From NCBI RefSeq assembly GCF_010681825.2, contig NZ_CP066776.1, forward strand, positions 124,001-188,000: a stretch of 64,000 nucleotides of DNA, written 5' to 3'. Numbering within the stretch: the stretch's first letter is position 1; the number at the start of each line of letters is the position of its first letter. The translations under genes and the position numbers were made by a program. The notes below the pieces were generated by a model. That model did no database searches. It saw only the letters and a program-made list of their open reading frames with translations, and was not told the DNA's origin. Shown here piece after piece: positions 34,641 to 43,086 of the stretch. Source of the stretch: Sulfuriroseicoccus oceanibius. GTDB lineage: Bacteria > Verrucomicrobiota > Verrucomicrobiia > Verrucomicrobiales > SLCJ01.

Positions 34641-34780
34641 CTATAGCGCATGAATTCGTACAATTCGAGTGCTTGTGGTTCTCCCGTATCCATGGTCGGA
34701 TCGGAATTTTCAGCATAATCGAAAACGACATTGGACAAGCCCCCTTACAAATCGAACCTGCGCCGATTCCAGACGCCGTC

Positions 34781-36016
34781 ATGAGCCCACCACAAGAGAT
34801 CGACTTCGAACAGAAGCGCCGCTTCATCATCCAGCTGGGCAAAGCATTGCACCGGTTCGGAACCCCAGCGTTCCGACTCGAAGCTCACCTCCACAACCTC
34901 TCGGAAGCTCTGGACATCCACGGCGAATTCCTCGTTACCCCGACGTCTCTCACCTTCGTTTTTTTCCCCGATGAAGACGAAATGTCCGAGGCCATCCACA
35001 TCAAGCGCACCAACCCGGGCGGCATCAACCTCGGCGCTCTGGCCGCCCTCGACGACATCGCCTCCGCAGTCTCCAATGGTGAAATGACGATCGACCAGGC
35101 GGAACGCCGCCTGCTCGAACGCGACGTCACCCGCCCGCGCTTCACCCCGCTGGTCGTTCTGCTTGCCTTCGGTGTCAGTTCGGCCTCGTTCTCGCTCATC
35201 ATGCGCAACAGCTGGGCCGATGTCTGGGTCTCTCTGGCTCTCGGCATTTTCGTTTACATCATCAGCCTGTGGTCCACCACGTCGGTGAGGGTTCAACAAA
35301 TCCTCGAACCGACCGTTGCCTTTCTTGCCGGCCTCAGCGCCACCTTGCTGGCATCCGTCATCCCGGGGCTCCACGTTCAGATTGTCACGCTATCGGCCAT
35401 CATCTGGTACATCCCCGGCCTGGCGCTCACGCTCGGCCTTTCCGAACTCGGCGAGCGCCACCTTTCCTCAGGCACCGCGCGTGTCATTGATGCCACCATG
35501 AGTTTGTTCAAACTCTACTTTGGTGCCCACATTGGTCTGACGGTTGGGGCACTCATCCACGCACCACCGCCAGCGCCTGATACCACCATGCTGCACACCG
35601 GCTTCGTCTGGCCGGGAGTCGCGCTGATCAGCCTCGGTCTGTCCGTGATTTTCAACACGCGCCCAATCAACCTTGTCCCCGGCATGCTTGGCGGCGTGCT
35701 TGGCTACGCCTTCACCCTCATTGGGGGCATGCTGATCAGCGAGGACCTTGGCGTTTTCACCGGCGCATTGATGCTCGGCGTTTATTCGAACCTCTACTCG
35801 CGCTGGCGCAACACACCAGCCTCGATCATTCTGATCCAAGGGGTGGTCGTTCTCGTGCCCGGCAGTAAAACCTACCTCAACCTCACCAGTCAGATTCTCG
35901 GCGACTCGGTCATCGCCAACCAAACGATGGGATCGGAAACGTTCCTCATCTTCATCTCCATCGTCGCCGGCCTCACCTTCGCCAACGTCCTCGCCCCGCC
36001 ACCGCGGAGCCTGTAA
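34781..36016 (+). CDS. ThrE-family threonine/serine exporter
   Basis: A 411-residue integral membrane protein from ATG 34781. The N-terminal cytoplasmic region has the DUF1212/ThrE pattern RFGTPAFRLEAHLHNLSEAL; residues about 115-405 contain ten TM segments in two groups (ThrE plus ThrE_2), i.e. single-chain form. Exports threonine and serine in Corynebacterium; the bacterial role of this version is inferred from family. Separate from the downstream genes. Confidence 0.88.
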   Translation: MSPPQEIDFEQKRRFIIQLGKALHRFGTPAFRLEAHLHNLSEALDIHGEFLVTPTSLTFVFFPDEDEMSEAIHIKRTNPGGINLGALAALDDIASAVSNGEMTIDQAERRLLERDVTRPRFTPLVVLLAFGVSSASFSLIMRNSWADVWVSLALGIFVYIISLWSTTSVRVQQILEPTVAFLAGLSATLLASVIPGLHVQIVTLSAIIWYIPGLALTLGLSELGERHLSSGTARVIDATMSLFKLYFGAHIGLTVGALIHAPPPAPDTTMLHTGFVWPGVALISLGLSVIFNTRPINLVPGMLGGVLGYAFTLIGGMLISEDLGVFTGALMLGVYSNLYSRWRNTPASIILIQGVVVLVPGSKTYLNLTSQILGDSVIANQTMGSETFLIFISIVAGLTFANVLAPPPRSL

Positions 36017-36027
36017 CGTTCCCCCCG

Positions 36028-36504
36028 TCACTTCTCCGGCAGAATATCACCGTAGATCCCCGGATCACTGCCCGGAATCTCGATCGCCCCGACCGCCTTC
36101 TCGTAAAACTCACGCGGTCCGACTCCGCCGATCACCGCATAGGCATACCCTTCCGCGTACATCGCCTCGAGCCCGCGAACCAGCAATGCCTTGCCCAGCC
36201 CCAGGCCACGCGCACCCTCGGTCACGCCCATCGGCCCGAGAAATCCCTTCATCGTCGCGCCATAACACACAAAGCCAATGATCTCTTTGTTCCTGGTCGC
36301 GATAAAACAAGAAACCGGCTCACGGCTCAGCGCCACCTCGCATTCACTACCCCATTTCGGACTGAAATGCTCCACAGCCCAGCTAGCGACTTGATGCTTT
36401 TCAAATGCACGCGCCCGCCGGATGATCACACCCTCGCGCTGAAGCGATTCGTATAGTTCCCCACAATCGGGCAAGTCATAAAGGCGCACAAGCATGTCGA
36501 TCAT
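36028..36504 (-). CDS. GNAT-family N-acetyltransferase
   Basis: A 158-residue acetyltransferase. Motif A is GVTEGARGLGLGKALLVRGLEAM (acetyl-CoA binding QxxGxG/A pattern); earlier strands SCFIATRNKEIIGFVCYGA; C-terminal FYEKAVGAIEI. Conventional length. Substrate not deducible. Three bases beyond its start lie promoter sequences shared with the divergent TerC gene. Confidence 0.88.
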   Translation of the reverse strand: MIDMLVRLYDLPDCGELYESLQREGVIIRRARAFEKHQVASWAVEHFSPKWGSECEVALSREPVSCFIATRNKEIIGFVCYGATMKGFLGPMGVTEGARGLGLGKALLVRGLEAMYAEGYAYAVIGGVGPREFYEKAVGAIEIPGSDPGIYGDILPEK

Positions 36505-36555
36505 GACGGCATCATAGGCCTGCTATTGGATCCCGGAAAACCCAAAATCACCGCA

Positions 36556-37365
36556 ATGACAAGCGATCTTTCGTTCCTCCTAGCCGACGCCGCAGCCGCT
36601 GCCGGTCCCGATTCCCTCGGCAACCTCATCGGAGTGTTGCTCCTTCTTCTCGGCCTCGAACTCGTCCTCGGAGTCGATAACATCCTCGTAATCTCCATCA
36701 TGGTGGCGCGGTTGCCGGAAGCCCAACAACAACGAGCCCGCATCATCGGCTTGGCGCTCGCCCTCGTTGCCCGCATCGTCCTTTTGTTCGGCGTCACCTG
36801 GTTGCTCCAGCTCAACACACCACTCGGCGAAGAATATCCAGCCCTCGCCGGTGTCCCGATCATCGCCTCACTTTCAGTGAAGAACCTCATCCTGCTGGCT
36901 GGCGGGCTTTTCCTTCTCTACAAAGCCGTTCACGAGATCCACCACGTCGTCGAACTCCACGAGGAAACCGCAGGGCCAGCGAAAGTCTACGCATCCTTCG
37001 GCGCGGTGATCACCCAGATCGTCATGCTCGACATCGTCTTCAGCCTCGATTCCGTGATCACCGCCGTCGGCCTCACCAGCCATCTGATGGTCATCATCGT
37101 TGCCGTGGTCGCGGCCTTCGCCGTCGTGCTCGCCTTTGCCAAACCGATCGGCGATTTCATCCTCGCCCACCCGGCCTTGAAGATTCTGGCTCTGAGTTTC
37201 CTCGTCACCATCGGTGTCACCATCATCATGGAGGCCTTCAACCAACACGTGCCAAAAGGCTACATCTACCTGCCAATGGGGTTTGCTTTGGTCGTCGAAT
37301 TGTTGCAAATGCGCTACTCCTCCAACCGCAAATCATTCGACACCCGACCACCGGCTGAAAGCTGA
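36556..37365 (+). CDS. TerC-family membrane protein
   Basis: A 269-residue protein from ATG 36556. Seven TM segments; family motifs GLELVLGVDNILVISIM and VFSLDSVITAVGLT with conserved Asp residues. TerC proteins handle Mn2+ or other metal ions or tellurite resistance. Followed ten bases later by a RarD-like gene, so likely one transcript. Confidence 0.9.
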   Translation: MTSDLSFLLADAAAAAGPDSLGNLIGVLLLLLGLELVLGVDNILVISIMVARLPEAQQQRARIIGLALALVARIVLLFGVTWLLQLNTPLGEEYPALAGVPIIASLSVKNLILLAGGLFLLYKAVHEIHHVVELHEETAGPAKVYASFGAVITQIVMLDIVFSLDSVITAVGLTSHLMVIIVAVVAAFAVVLAFAKPIGDFILAHPALKILALSFLVTIGVTIIMEAFNQHVPKGYIYLPMGFALVVELLQMRYSSNRKSFDTRPPAES

Positions 37366-37374
37366 TACCCAACC

Positions 37375-38295
37375 ATGCCAGACACGCCTTCCGCCCGACC
37401 ATCCAACCTGCACAGCGGGCACCTCGCCGCCCTCGGTGCATTCATCGCGTGGGGCGGACTGACCGCGTACTGGAAGGCACTCGGAGACATCCCAGCACTC
37501 TCCGTCGTCTCCCACCGGCTGCTATGGTCCTTAATCTTTCTGTGGATCCTGATGTCACTACGCGGCCGTTGGGGCGACTACCTGGCCGCACTGAAGAACA
37601 AACGAACGCTCGGCATCCACTCGGTGGCCAGCGTTCTCATCGGAACCAACTGGCTGCTCTTCATTTGGGCCACTCTCAATGGGCACATCGTTGAATCCGC
37701 ACTCGGCTACTACCTCTCGCCGCTCGTCCTCATCGCGATTGGCGCGGTGCTTTTCAAAGAAAGGCTCCAGCCCCTGCAATGGGCTGCGGTCGTGTGCGCG
37801 GTAATCGGATTGGCAATCCAAGTTCCACTGCTCAGTCGGTTTCCTTGGATTGCCGTGGCTTTGTCCGTCACCTTCGCCAGCTACGCGCTGGTGCGGAAAC
37901 GTTCGCCGCTGGGATCGCTCACCGGACTGGCGGTCGAAACGTCCTTCTTTTTCATCCCGTGCGCGGTTTGGCTCACCCTTGCTCCCACAGGCGGCTGGAC
38001 CTCGATTACGCCCGCCCAGCCGCTGCAAGCCGGCCTACTGCTGGGATCCGGCGTGGTCACCGCCCTGCCCTTGCTCTGGTTTGCCCACGCCGCGCGGACG
38101 GTGCGCTTTGCCACCATCGGCATCCTGCAATTCATCGCGCCGACCATGCAGTTCCTGCTCGGTGTCTTCCTCTACCATGAGCCCATGCCCGCAGAGCGCC
38201 TGACCTCGTTTGTCTGGATCTGGATCGCCGTGCTGCTCTATGCCATCAGCCAGCGAAAACAGGCCAAATTCGCCACCAGCGAACCCACAGACTAG
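37375..38295 (+). CDS. rarD: RarD/EamA-type drug/metabolite transporter
   Basis: A 306-residue ten-TM protein. N-terminal GAFIAWGGLTAYWKALGDIPALSVVSHRLLWSL; RarD-like NWLLFIWATLNGHIVESALGYYLSPLV and ESFFFIPCAVW-like ETSFFFIPCAVW. C-terminal TMs GILQFIAPTMQFLLGVFLYHEPM. RarD resembles chloramphenicol-sensitivity or permease proteins; substrate unknown. Second gene after TerC. Confidence 0.9.
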   Translation: MPDTPSARPSNLHSGHLAALGAFIAWGGLTAYWKALGDIPALSVVSHRLLWSLIFLWILMSLRGRWGDYLAALKNKRTLGIHSVASVLIGTNWLLFIWATLNGHIVESALGYYLSPLVLIAIGAVLFKERLQPLQWAAVVCAVIGLAIQVPLLSRFPWIAVALSVTFASYALVRKRSPLGSLTGLAVETSFFFIPCAVWLTLAPTGGWTSITPAQPLQAGLLLGSGVVTALPLLWFAHAARTVRFATIGILQFIAPTMQFLLGVFLYHEPMPAERLTSFVWIWIAVLLYAISQRKQAKFATSEPTD

Positions 38296-38667
38296 CAATA
38301 CGCACCCGCACAGCTAGCACCAGAACGCCCACCAATTAACACGCAGGCGGCACATAATACCATTTGAACGGTCAAATTGGCGGAATGGCGGAGAGCTTTT
38401 CGAGTGAGGCAAGGCGCGAACCGCGATGCTAGCGGGCTACCTGAGCTGTGAGCAACACAGCATCACTCAAAAAGATCCCGCCAAGATCACTTTCTTCATC
38501 TCTGATCCTACTCACTCAATCCCCATCGGTTCCGACAAGGTGACCGTTTAAAGGGTATAACACACCGAACTCTACTCAACCCATACCCAGCGACTCCCGT
38601 AATCACGTCCTGAAGCACGCGCCGGCACGTTGCCTCCGCATGCGCTCAACCCACCGGGAGACGCCCC
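38296..38667. other. 372-bp intergenic region holding MITE copy A
   Basis: Contains the ~202-bp MITE-like element (38357-38558) upstream of the BCCT gene. The remaining bases include the BCCT promoter and its Shine-Dalgarno GGGAG (38656-38660). No gene. Confidence 0.7.
38357..38558 (+). mobile_element. MITE-like non-autonomous element, copy A
   Basis: 202 bp, about 93% identical by hand alignment to 53543-53746. Terminal inverted repeats ATACCATTTGAACGGTCA and, at the right end, TGACCGTTTAAAGGGTAT (reverse complement ATACCCTTTAAACGGTCA), 16 of 18 matching. No transposase or open frame inside. Inner inverted arms TTGGCGG and CCGCCAA. Target-site duplication not resolved. Confidence 0.75.
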
Positions 38668-40620
38668 ATGAAAAAGCACTTCGCATTGATCGACAAGATG
38701 ACCTTTTTCGGCGCCTTGGCGTTGCTTTTCGCGGTCATTTTCCCACTGGTTCTTTTCCCGGACGAGGGCGCGACATGGATCGCGGCCGCGAAGAACTTCA
38801 TGACGACCAAGCTCGGGTTCGCCTACCTCACGCTTGGCCTGATTGCGGTCTTCTTCATGGTCTACATCATTTTCTCGAAAATCGGGCAGATCAAACTAGG
38901 TGAACCCGAAGAAAAGCCGGAATTCGGCACTGCTTCCTGGGCCGCCATGCTCTTCTGCGGTGGCATCGGCGCCAGCATTCTGTACTGGGGAATGATTGAA
39001 TGGGCGTATTACTACAGCAATCCGCCCTTCCAAGCCGAGCCTGGCAGCGAAGAGGCGATCCGCTGGGCCGCGACCTACGGCATCTTTCACTGGGGCCCTG
39101 TGGCATGGTGTATCTATCTGATCCCCGCGCTTCCCATCGCCTACTTTTTCTATGTTCGGAAGCAGCCGGCACTCAAAGTTTCGACCGCTCTGATGCCGAT
39201 TCTGGGAGAGCGCCATAGCGTCGGCAAACTCGGAAAAACCTTCGATATCCTCTTCATCTTCGGCCTGCTCGGGGGCGCTGCCACCACGCTGGGGCTCGCC
39301 GCGCCACTGATCAACGCGGGGATCGGCAAGCTCACCGGCTTGGAAACCACCAACTACTCGCAGATCGGCGTACTGCTCGTCTGCACCGCGCTCTTCGCCT
39401 ACTCCAGCTACAAAGGCATGGACGGCGGTATCAAGGTACTCAGTAACATCAACTTCTGGGGTGCCCTCGGATTGCTCGCCTTCATCCTCATCGCCGGCCC
39501 CACCATTTTCATGCTCGAGACCGGGCTCGACGCCGTCGGGCGCATGCTCACCAACTTCTTCCGCATGGCCACATGGGCCGAACCATTCGGTGGCATGGGA
39601 ACTTTCGCCAACACAGAGTTCCCGCAGGACTGGACCATCTTCTACTGGGCATGGTGGCTGGTGTTCGCTCCGAGCATGGGCCTCTTCGTGGCACGGATCT
39701 CGCGCGGCAGGACCATCGGCCAAATGGTCATCGGCTCTATCTTCTTCGGCTCGGCCGGCTGTGCACTCTACTTCATTATTCTAGGCAACTACGGACTCTC
39801 CTTGCAGCTGAGCGGCGAACTCGATGTGGTCGGCATTCTTAAGAACGAAGGTGCCACTAGCGCCATCTTCAGCATCCTGGACCAGCTACCCATGGCCCCC
39901 ATTGTCATCGGTGTTTTCACGCTGCTGTGCCTCATCTTCACCGCCACCACCTTCGACAGCATCTCCTACATCCTGGCCGCCGTGGTGCAGAACAACGTCA
40001 CCGAAGAGCCCATGCGCTGGAACCGCTTGTTCTGGGCCTTCACCTTGTCGCTAATGCCCTCGGTCCTGCTCTTCATGGGCGGACTGGAGACACTACAAAC
40101 GGCGGCCATCGTCGGCGGGCTTCCGCTGCTCGTCATCTCCGTGCTCCTCATGTTATCGGGCATTAAAGCTGCCACTCTCGACCTCCGTCTCCAAGAGGAT
40201 TATCAATCCCCGGTGATCAACATCTCGGAACTTCCGGAACTCGATCCGTGGAGCGAAGAAGGCCGCGCTCTGACACGCTTCGAACAACTGCGTGACGAAG
40301 CCGGGGATGCGTCGCTGGCAGAGCGCAACGCTCGCCAAGCCCTGTGGGACTTCAAAACCGAGCTACGCCAGGAAGCGAAAGAACGAGGTGCCAAGGGGAT
40401 CAACTTCGTCGAAATCGAATCCGCCAAACAAAGTCAACTCAAGCGCTTGGAAAACGAACTTGAGGACGCCCGTGAAGCCAAACTACAGGCCTCCGAAGCA
40501 GCCCAGGCTGCCCGCGCCACATTCGATGCGCTGATGAAGGAAAAGCACGAGTTCGAGCTCGCGGAGGCCGAGAAAAAAGCGCGCAAGAAGCTCAAGCGCC
40601 GACTGCGCAAGATCGACTAG
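38668..40620 (+). CDS. BCCT-family betaine/choline-type transporter with C-terminal coiled coil
   Basis: A 650-residue secondary transporter for trimethylammonium compounds. Twelve TM segments over residues about 10-500; BCCT motifs SILYWGMIEWAYYY and YWAWWLVFAPSMGLFVARISRGRT. Residues about 510-650 are a charged helical tail with coiled-coil character (LKRLENELEDAREAKLQ; EAEKKARKKLKRRLRK), longer than in BetP. BetP's regulatory C-terminal helix senses osmotic stress, so the tail may do so. Preceded by GGGAG. MITE copy A lies just upstream. Confidence 0.92.
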   Translation: MKKHFALIDKMTFFGALALLFAVIFPLVLFPDEGATWIAAAKNFMTTKLGFAYLTLGLIAVFFMVYIIFSKIGQIKLGEPEEKPEFGTASWAAMLFCGGIGASILYWGMIEWAYYYSNPPFQAEPGSEEAIRWAATYGIFHWGPVAWCIYLIPALPIAYFFYVRKQPALKVSTALMPILGERHSVGKLGKTFDILFIFGLLGGAATTLGLAAPLINAGIGKLTGLETTNYSQIGVLLVCTALFAYSSYKGMDGGIKVLSNINFWGALGLLAFILIAGPTIFMLETGLDAVGRMLTNFFRMATWAEPFGGMGTFANTEFPQDWTIFYWAWWLVFAPSMGLFVARISRGRTIGQMVIGSIFFGSAGCALYFIILGNYGLSLQLSGELDVVGILKNEGATSAIFSILDQLPMAPIVIGVFTLLCLIFTATTFDSISYILAAVVQNNVTEEPMRWNRLFWAFTLSLMPSVLLFMGGLETLQTAAIVGGLPLLVISVLLMLSGIKAATLDLRLQEDYQSPVINISELPELDPWSEEGRALTRFEQLRDEAGDASLAERNARQALWDFKTELRQEAKERGAKGINFVEIESAKQSQLKRLENELEDAREAKLQASEAAQAARATFDALMKEKHEFELAEAEKKARKKLKRRLRKID

Positions 40621-40639
40621 CGCGTCAGTGTTGCGGCCA

Positions 40640-41686
40640 CTAGTCCACACCGACGATGTCGAGGAACGATGCCTCGAACGCCAGGTTCTCCTGCACGTTC
40701 GTATTGGCCAACTCACCCAGGCGTTCAACCGCTTTCATGCGCTTCTCAAGCTCCGCATGCGACAACTGCGACGCCAAGGATTCAGCCACCTTTGAATAAC
40801 GAGGCAACGACCGCCGCTTTCCACCCACCTGCGCCCGCACCGCATCCCCAAAAAGCGCAATCAACATCTGGACCACGCCTTCGCGGACTTTAAGGTAATC
40901 CGACTTCCCCCGGGCGGCGAGCTCGGTCTCGCGACGCTCGAGGTACTTGCCGGCCTCGCTGGCATCTTTGTAGCGCCTGCCCTCTTCTTTGAGGATCGTC
41001 TGGTAATGTTTGTCGATCTCCGCCTTGCGCTGACCGAGCACATCCTGAGTCGCCCGCGCGAGCACAAACGCATCCTTCACGGTCGAGCCTCCATTTTGCA
41101 ATGCCTCTCCAATCTGGTCGAGCCACCGCGCTTCTGGAGTCCCGGTTTCGGGTTCAATCATGCCGTCACCGATCAATTCCACCTGAATGCAGCGAGAAAG
41201 AATGGTGTCGAGCAGCTGCTCCGGGCGCGAGGTAAGGATCAGAATGATCGAGCGATCCGGCGGCTCTTCCAAGGTCTTGAGGAAAGCGTTGCTCGACTCC
41301 ACACCGAGACGGTCCGCCTCGCAGATCACAGCAACCTTGGTTTCGTTCATGCCGCAGGAAACCCGCAACCCCTTCTCCAGTTCATGAATGTCCGCCACGC
41401 GGATGCGGCGCGCCGCCGAAGCCGGACGCACCACGTTGACCAATGGACCAGCCGCCTCGTCGAGCGATGCAGCGGGTTCCGCCTCCACAGGTGCCGCCGG
41501 CTCTTCACCGAAAAGACCAGCAACAGGCTCGCCCGCAGGCTTGGATTGCAGCAAGGCGATCAGCTGACACGCCAGCTTCTCTTTACCACTCCCTGCAGGA
41601 CCAGTGATGAGATACGCGTGTCCGAGTCGGTCGTTGTCGCGGGCATTGCGCAGGCTGGTGAGCGCTTGATCAATCGTGAAGGCCAT
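40640..41686 (-). CDS. holB: DNA polymerase III delta' subunit
   Basis: A 348-residue clamp-loader subunit. P-loop-like GPAGSGKEK near 29-37, where Glu replaces the usual Thr/Ser, fitting the non-ATPase role of delta'. SRC occurs as in sensor 1 (LDTILSRCIQVEL). The four-Cys zinc module of E. coli delta' is absent, replaced by an Ala/Pro/Glu-rich segment around 47-80. Downstream of tmk, 14 bases apart, the common tmk-holB pairing. Confidence 0.9.
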   Translation of the reverse strand: MAFTIDQALTSLRNARDNDRLGHAYLITGPAGSGKEKLACQLIALLQSKPAGEPVAGLFGEEPAAPVEAEPAASLDEAAGPLVNVVRPASAARRIRVADIHELEKGLRVSCGMNETKVAVICEADRLGVESSNAFLKTLEEPPDRSIILILTSRPEQLLDTILSRCIQVELIGDGMIEPETGTPEARWLDQIGEALQNGGSTVKDAFVLARATQDVLGQRKAEIDKHYQTILKEEGRRYKDASEAGKYLERRETELAARGKSDYLKVREGVVQMLIALFGDAVRAQVGGKRRSLPRYSKVAESLASQLSHAELEKRMKAVERLGELANTNVQENLAFEASFLDIVGVD

Positions 41687-41700
41687 GGATGCGTGAGTGA

Positions 41701-42330
41701 TTAGAGGTGTTCCTCAAGAACGGCGACGATCGCCTGATGCACAGTGTCAATATCCTGCGCGGCGTCAATCACAACGATGCGCTCCGGTTCGGCTTGCGCC
41801 AAATCGAGGTACCCATTGCGCACCGATTCAAAGAACGCATCCGATTCGCGCTCCATGCGGTCCGGGGCATCACCGCGCGAGCTACTGCGCTCACGCCCGG
41901 TCGCCACGTCCAGATCGAGCAACAAAGTCACGTCAGGCACGCGCCCACCGGTGGCAATCGCATTCACCCGCTGGATCATCTCCACCGACAACCCACGCGC
42001 CACGCCCTGGTACACCGTGGTCGAATCAATAAACCGATCGGCAATCACCACCCGCCCCGCATCGAGCGCCGGCCCGACCACTTCGCGCATCATCTGGGCC
42101 CGACTCGCGGCAAAAAGCAGCAACTCCGCCTCGGCCGCCATCCCATCCCCCGCCTCGTCGTGCTGGAGCAAGTGGCGGATCTTCTCACCGAGCGCGGTCC
42201 CTCCCGGCTCGCGCACCATCACCGGCTCGATCGAGCGCGACTCAAGATACGCTTTGATGCGCTGAAGCTGCGTGGACTTGCCACACCCTTCAGACCCCTC
42301 CAATGACAAAAAGAACCCAGGCTGACTCAT
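41701..42330 (-). CDS. tmk: Thymidylate kinase
   Basis: A 209-residue dTMP kinase from ATG 42330. P-loop EGSEGCGKSTQL; DRF motif in VIADRFIDSTTVYQG; LID region with RSSSRGDAPDRMERESDAF. Normal length. A longer frame to 42456 would pass through a repetitive hexamer-like stretch and is not used. Supplies dTDP for DNA synthesis; linked to holB. Confidence 0.96.
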   Translation of the reverse strand: MSQPGFFLSLEGSEGCGKSTQLQRIKAYLESRSIEPVMVREPGGTALGEKIRHLLQHDEAGDGMAAEAELLLFAASRAQMMREVVGPALDAGRVVIADRFIDSTTVYQGVARGLSVEMIQRVNAIATGGRVPDVTLLLDLDVATGRERSSSRGDAPDRMERESDAFFESVRNGYLDLAQAEPERIVVIDAAQDIDTVHQAIVAVLEEHL

Positions 42331-42383
42331 GGCGCCGACGTTCGGGAGAGATCGCCCCGCCGTCAATTCCATTCCTCTCCCCG

Positions 42384-42430
42384 CCTTAATCCTTATCGCT
42401 ATCGGGATCGCTATCCCAATTCCCAATCGG
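42384..42430. repeat. Degenerate hexanucleotide stretch upstream of tmk
   Basis: Units of the form GATAAGG, GCGATC, CCGATA and GGGATA can be read on the minus strand with six-base periodicity. Related in type to the cleaner array at 50701-50790. Confidence 0.4.
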
Positions 42431-42473
42431 AGCGCGCCGATAGCGAAGAGGATCAACTATCCGCGCCCGATGG

Positions 42474-42779
42474 ATGCACGCGCAGCGCTGAGGGGGACGG
42501 CATTCCTGCCGTCGATGATGGGCAAGCTCACGCAAAGACCCAAAGATCCCAAAGGGCGGCCAGCTCCGGCACCGGGGAGGGGCGCAGCAGTCACCGCAGA
42601 TCGCGTTTTTTTCACAGATTGGCAGGATGAGGAGGCTTTGAAAGTGGGCGTGGTGAATCGCTCTCTACCACAAGAGTGTGGTAGCTCCATCGCAACACGT
42701 ACAATGACCATTCCCGGATGGACCAACGACACTCCTGTCGTTGCTCGCTAAGCTCCGTCATCAGTTCGGCTCCCGAACC
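42474..42779 (+). repeat. 306-bp direct repeat, copy 1
   Basis: Tandem with copy 2 (42780-43082), nearly identical over most of its length (a few substitutions and one indel). Begins ATGCACGCGCAGCGC. Contains GACGGCA-TTCC-TGCCGTC (42496-42513), CTACCACA-AGAG-TGTGGTAG (42665-42684) and CAACGACA-CTCC-TGTCGTTG (42724-42743), and a minus-strand copy of the ATCTGTGAAAA...ATCTGCGG sequence (42594-42620). Confidence 0.8.
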
Positions 42780-43082
42780 ATGCACGCGCAGCGCACGGGG
42801 GACGGCATTCCTGCCGTCGATGATGGGTAGGCTCACGCAAAGACCCAAAGATCCCAAAGGGCGGCCAGCTCCGGCACCGGGGAGGGGCGCAGCAGTCACC
42901 GCAGATCGCGTTTTTTTTCACAGATTGGCAGGATGAGGAGGATTTGAAAGGGGGCGTGGTGAATCGCTCTCTACCACAAGAGTGTGGTAGCTCCATCGCC
43001 TCCCCTCGTCCACCATTCCCCGATGGACCAACGACACTCCTGTCGTTGCTCGCTAAGCTCCGTCATCAGTTCGGCTCCCGAA
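42780..43082 (+). repeat. 306-bp direct repeat, copy 2
   Basis: The same three palindromes recur (first at 42801-42818). Truncated at its right end near TTCGGCTCCCGAA, where the rhodanese gene's 3' end begins. No transposase gene lies nearby. Confidence 0.8.
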
Positions 43083-43086
43083 AAAC

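Larger units (their letters stand above)
42331..43086. other. 756-bp intergenic region dominated by a tandem duplication
   Basis: Largest gap in the window. Holds a degenerate hexamer stretch (42384-42430) and a 306-bp direct repeat in two copies (42474-43082). No protein-like frame; the open frames there are repeats of each other. It contains the tmk promoter. Confidence 0.7.

Noticed and set aside
42474-42936. Short open frames within the 306-bp units
   Set aside because: They differ in phase and length between copies and contain the palindromes; no conserved peptide.
42474-43082. CRISPR array
   Set aside because: Only two 306-bp units, no short spaced repeats, no cas genes.
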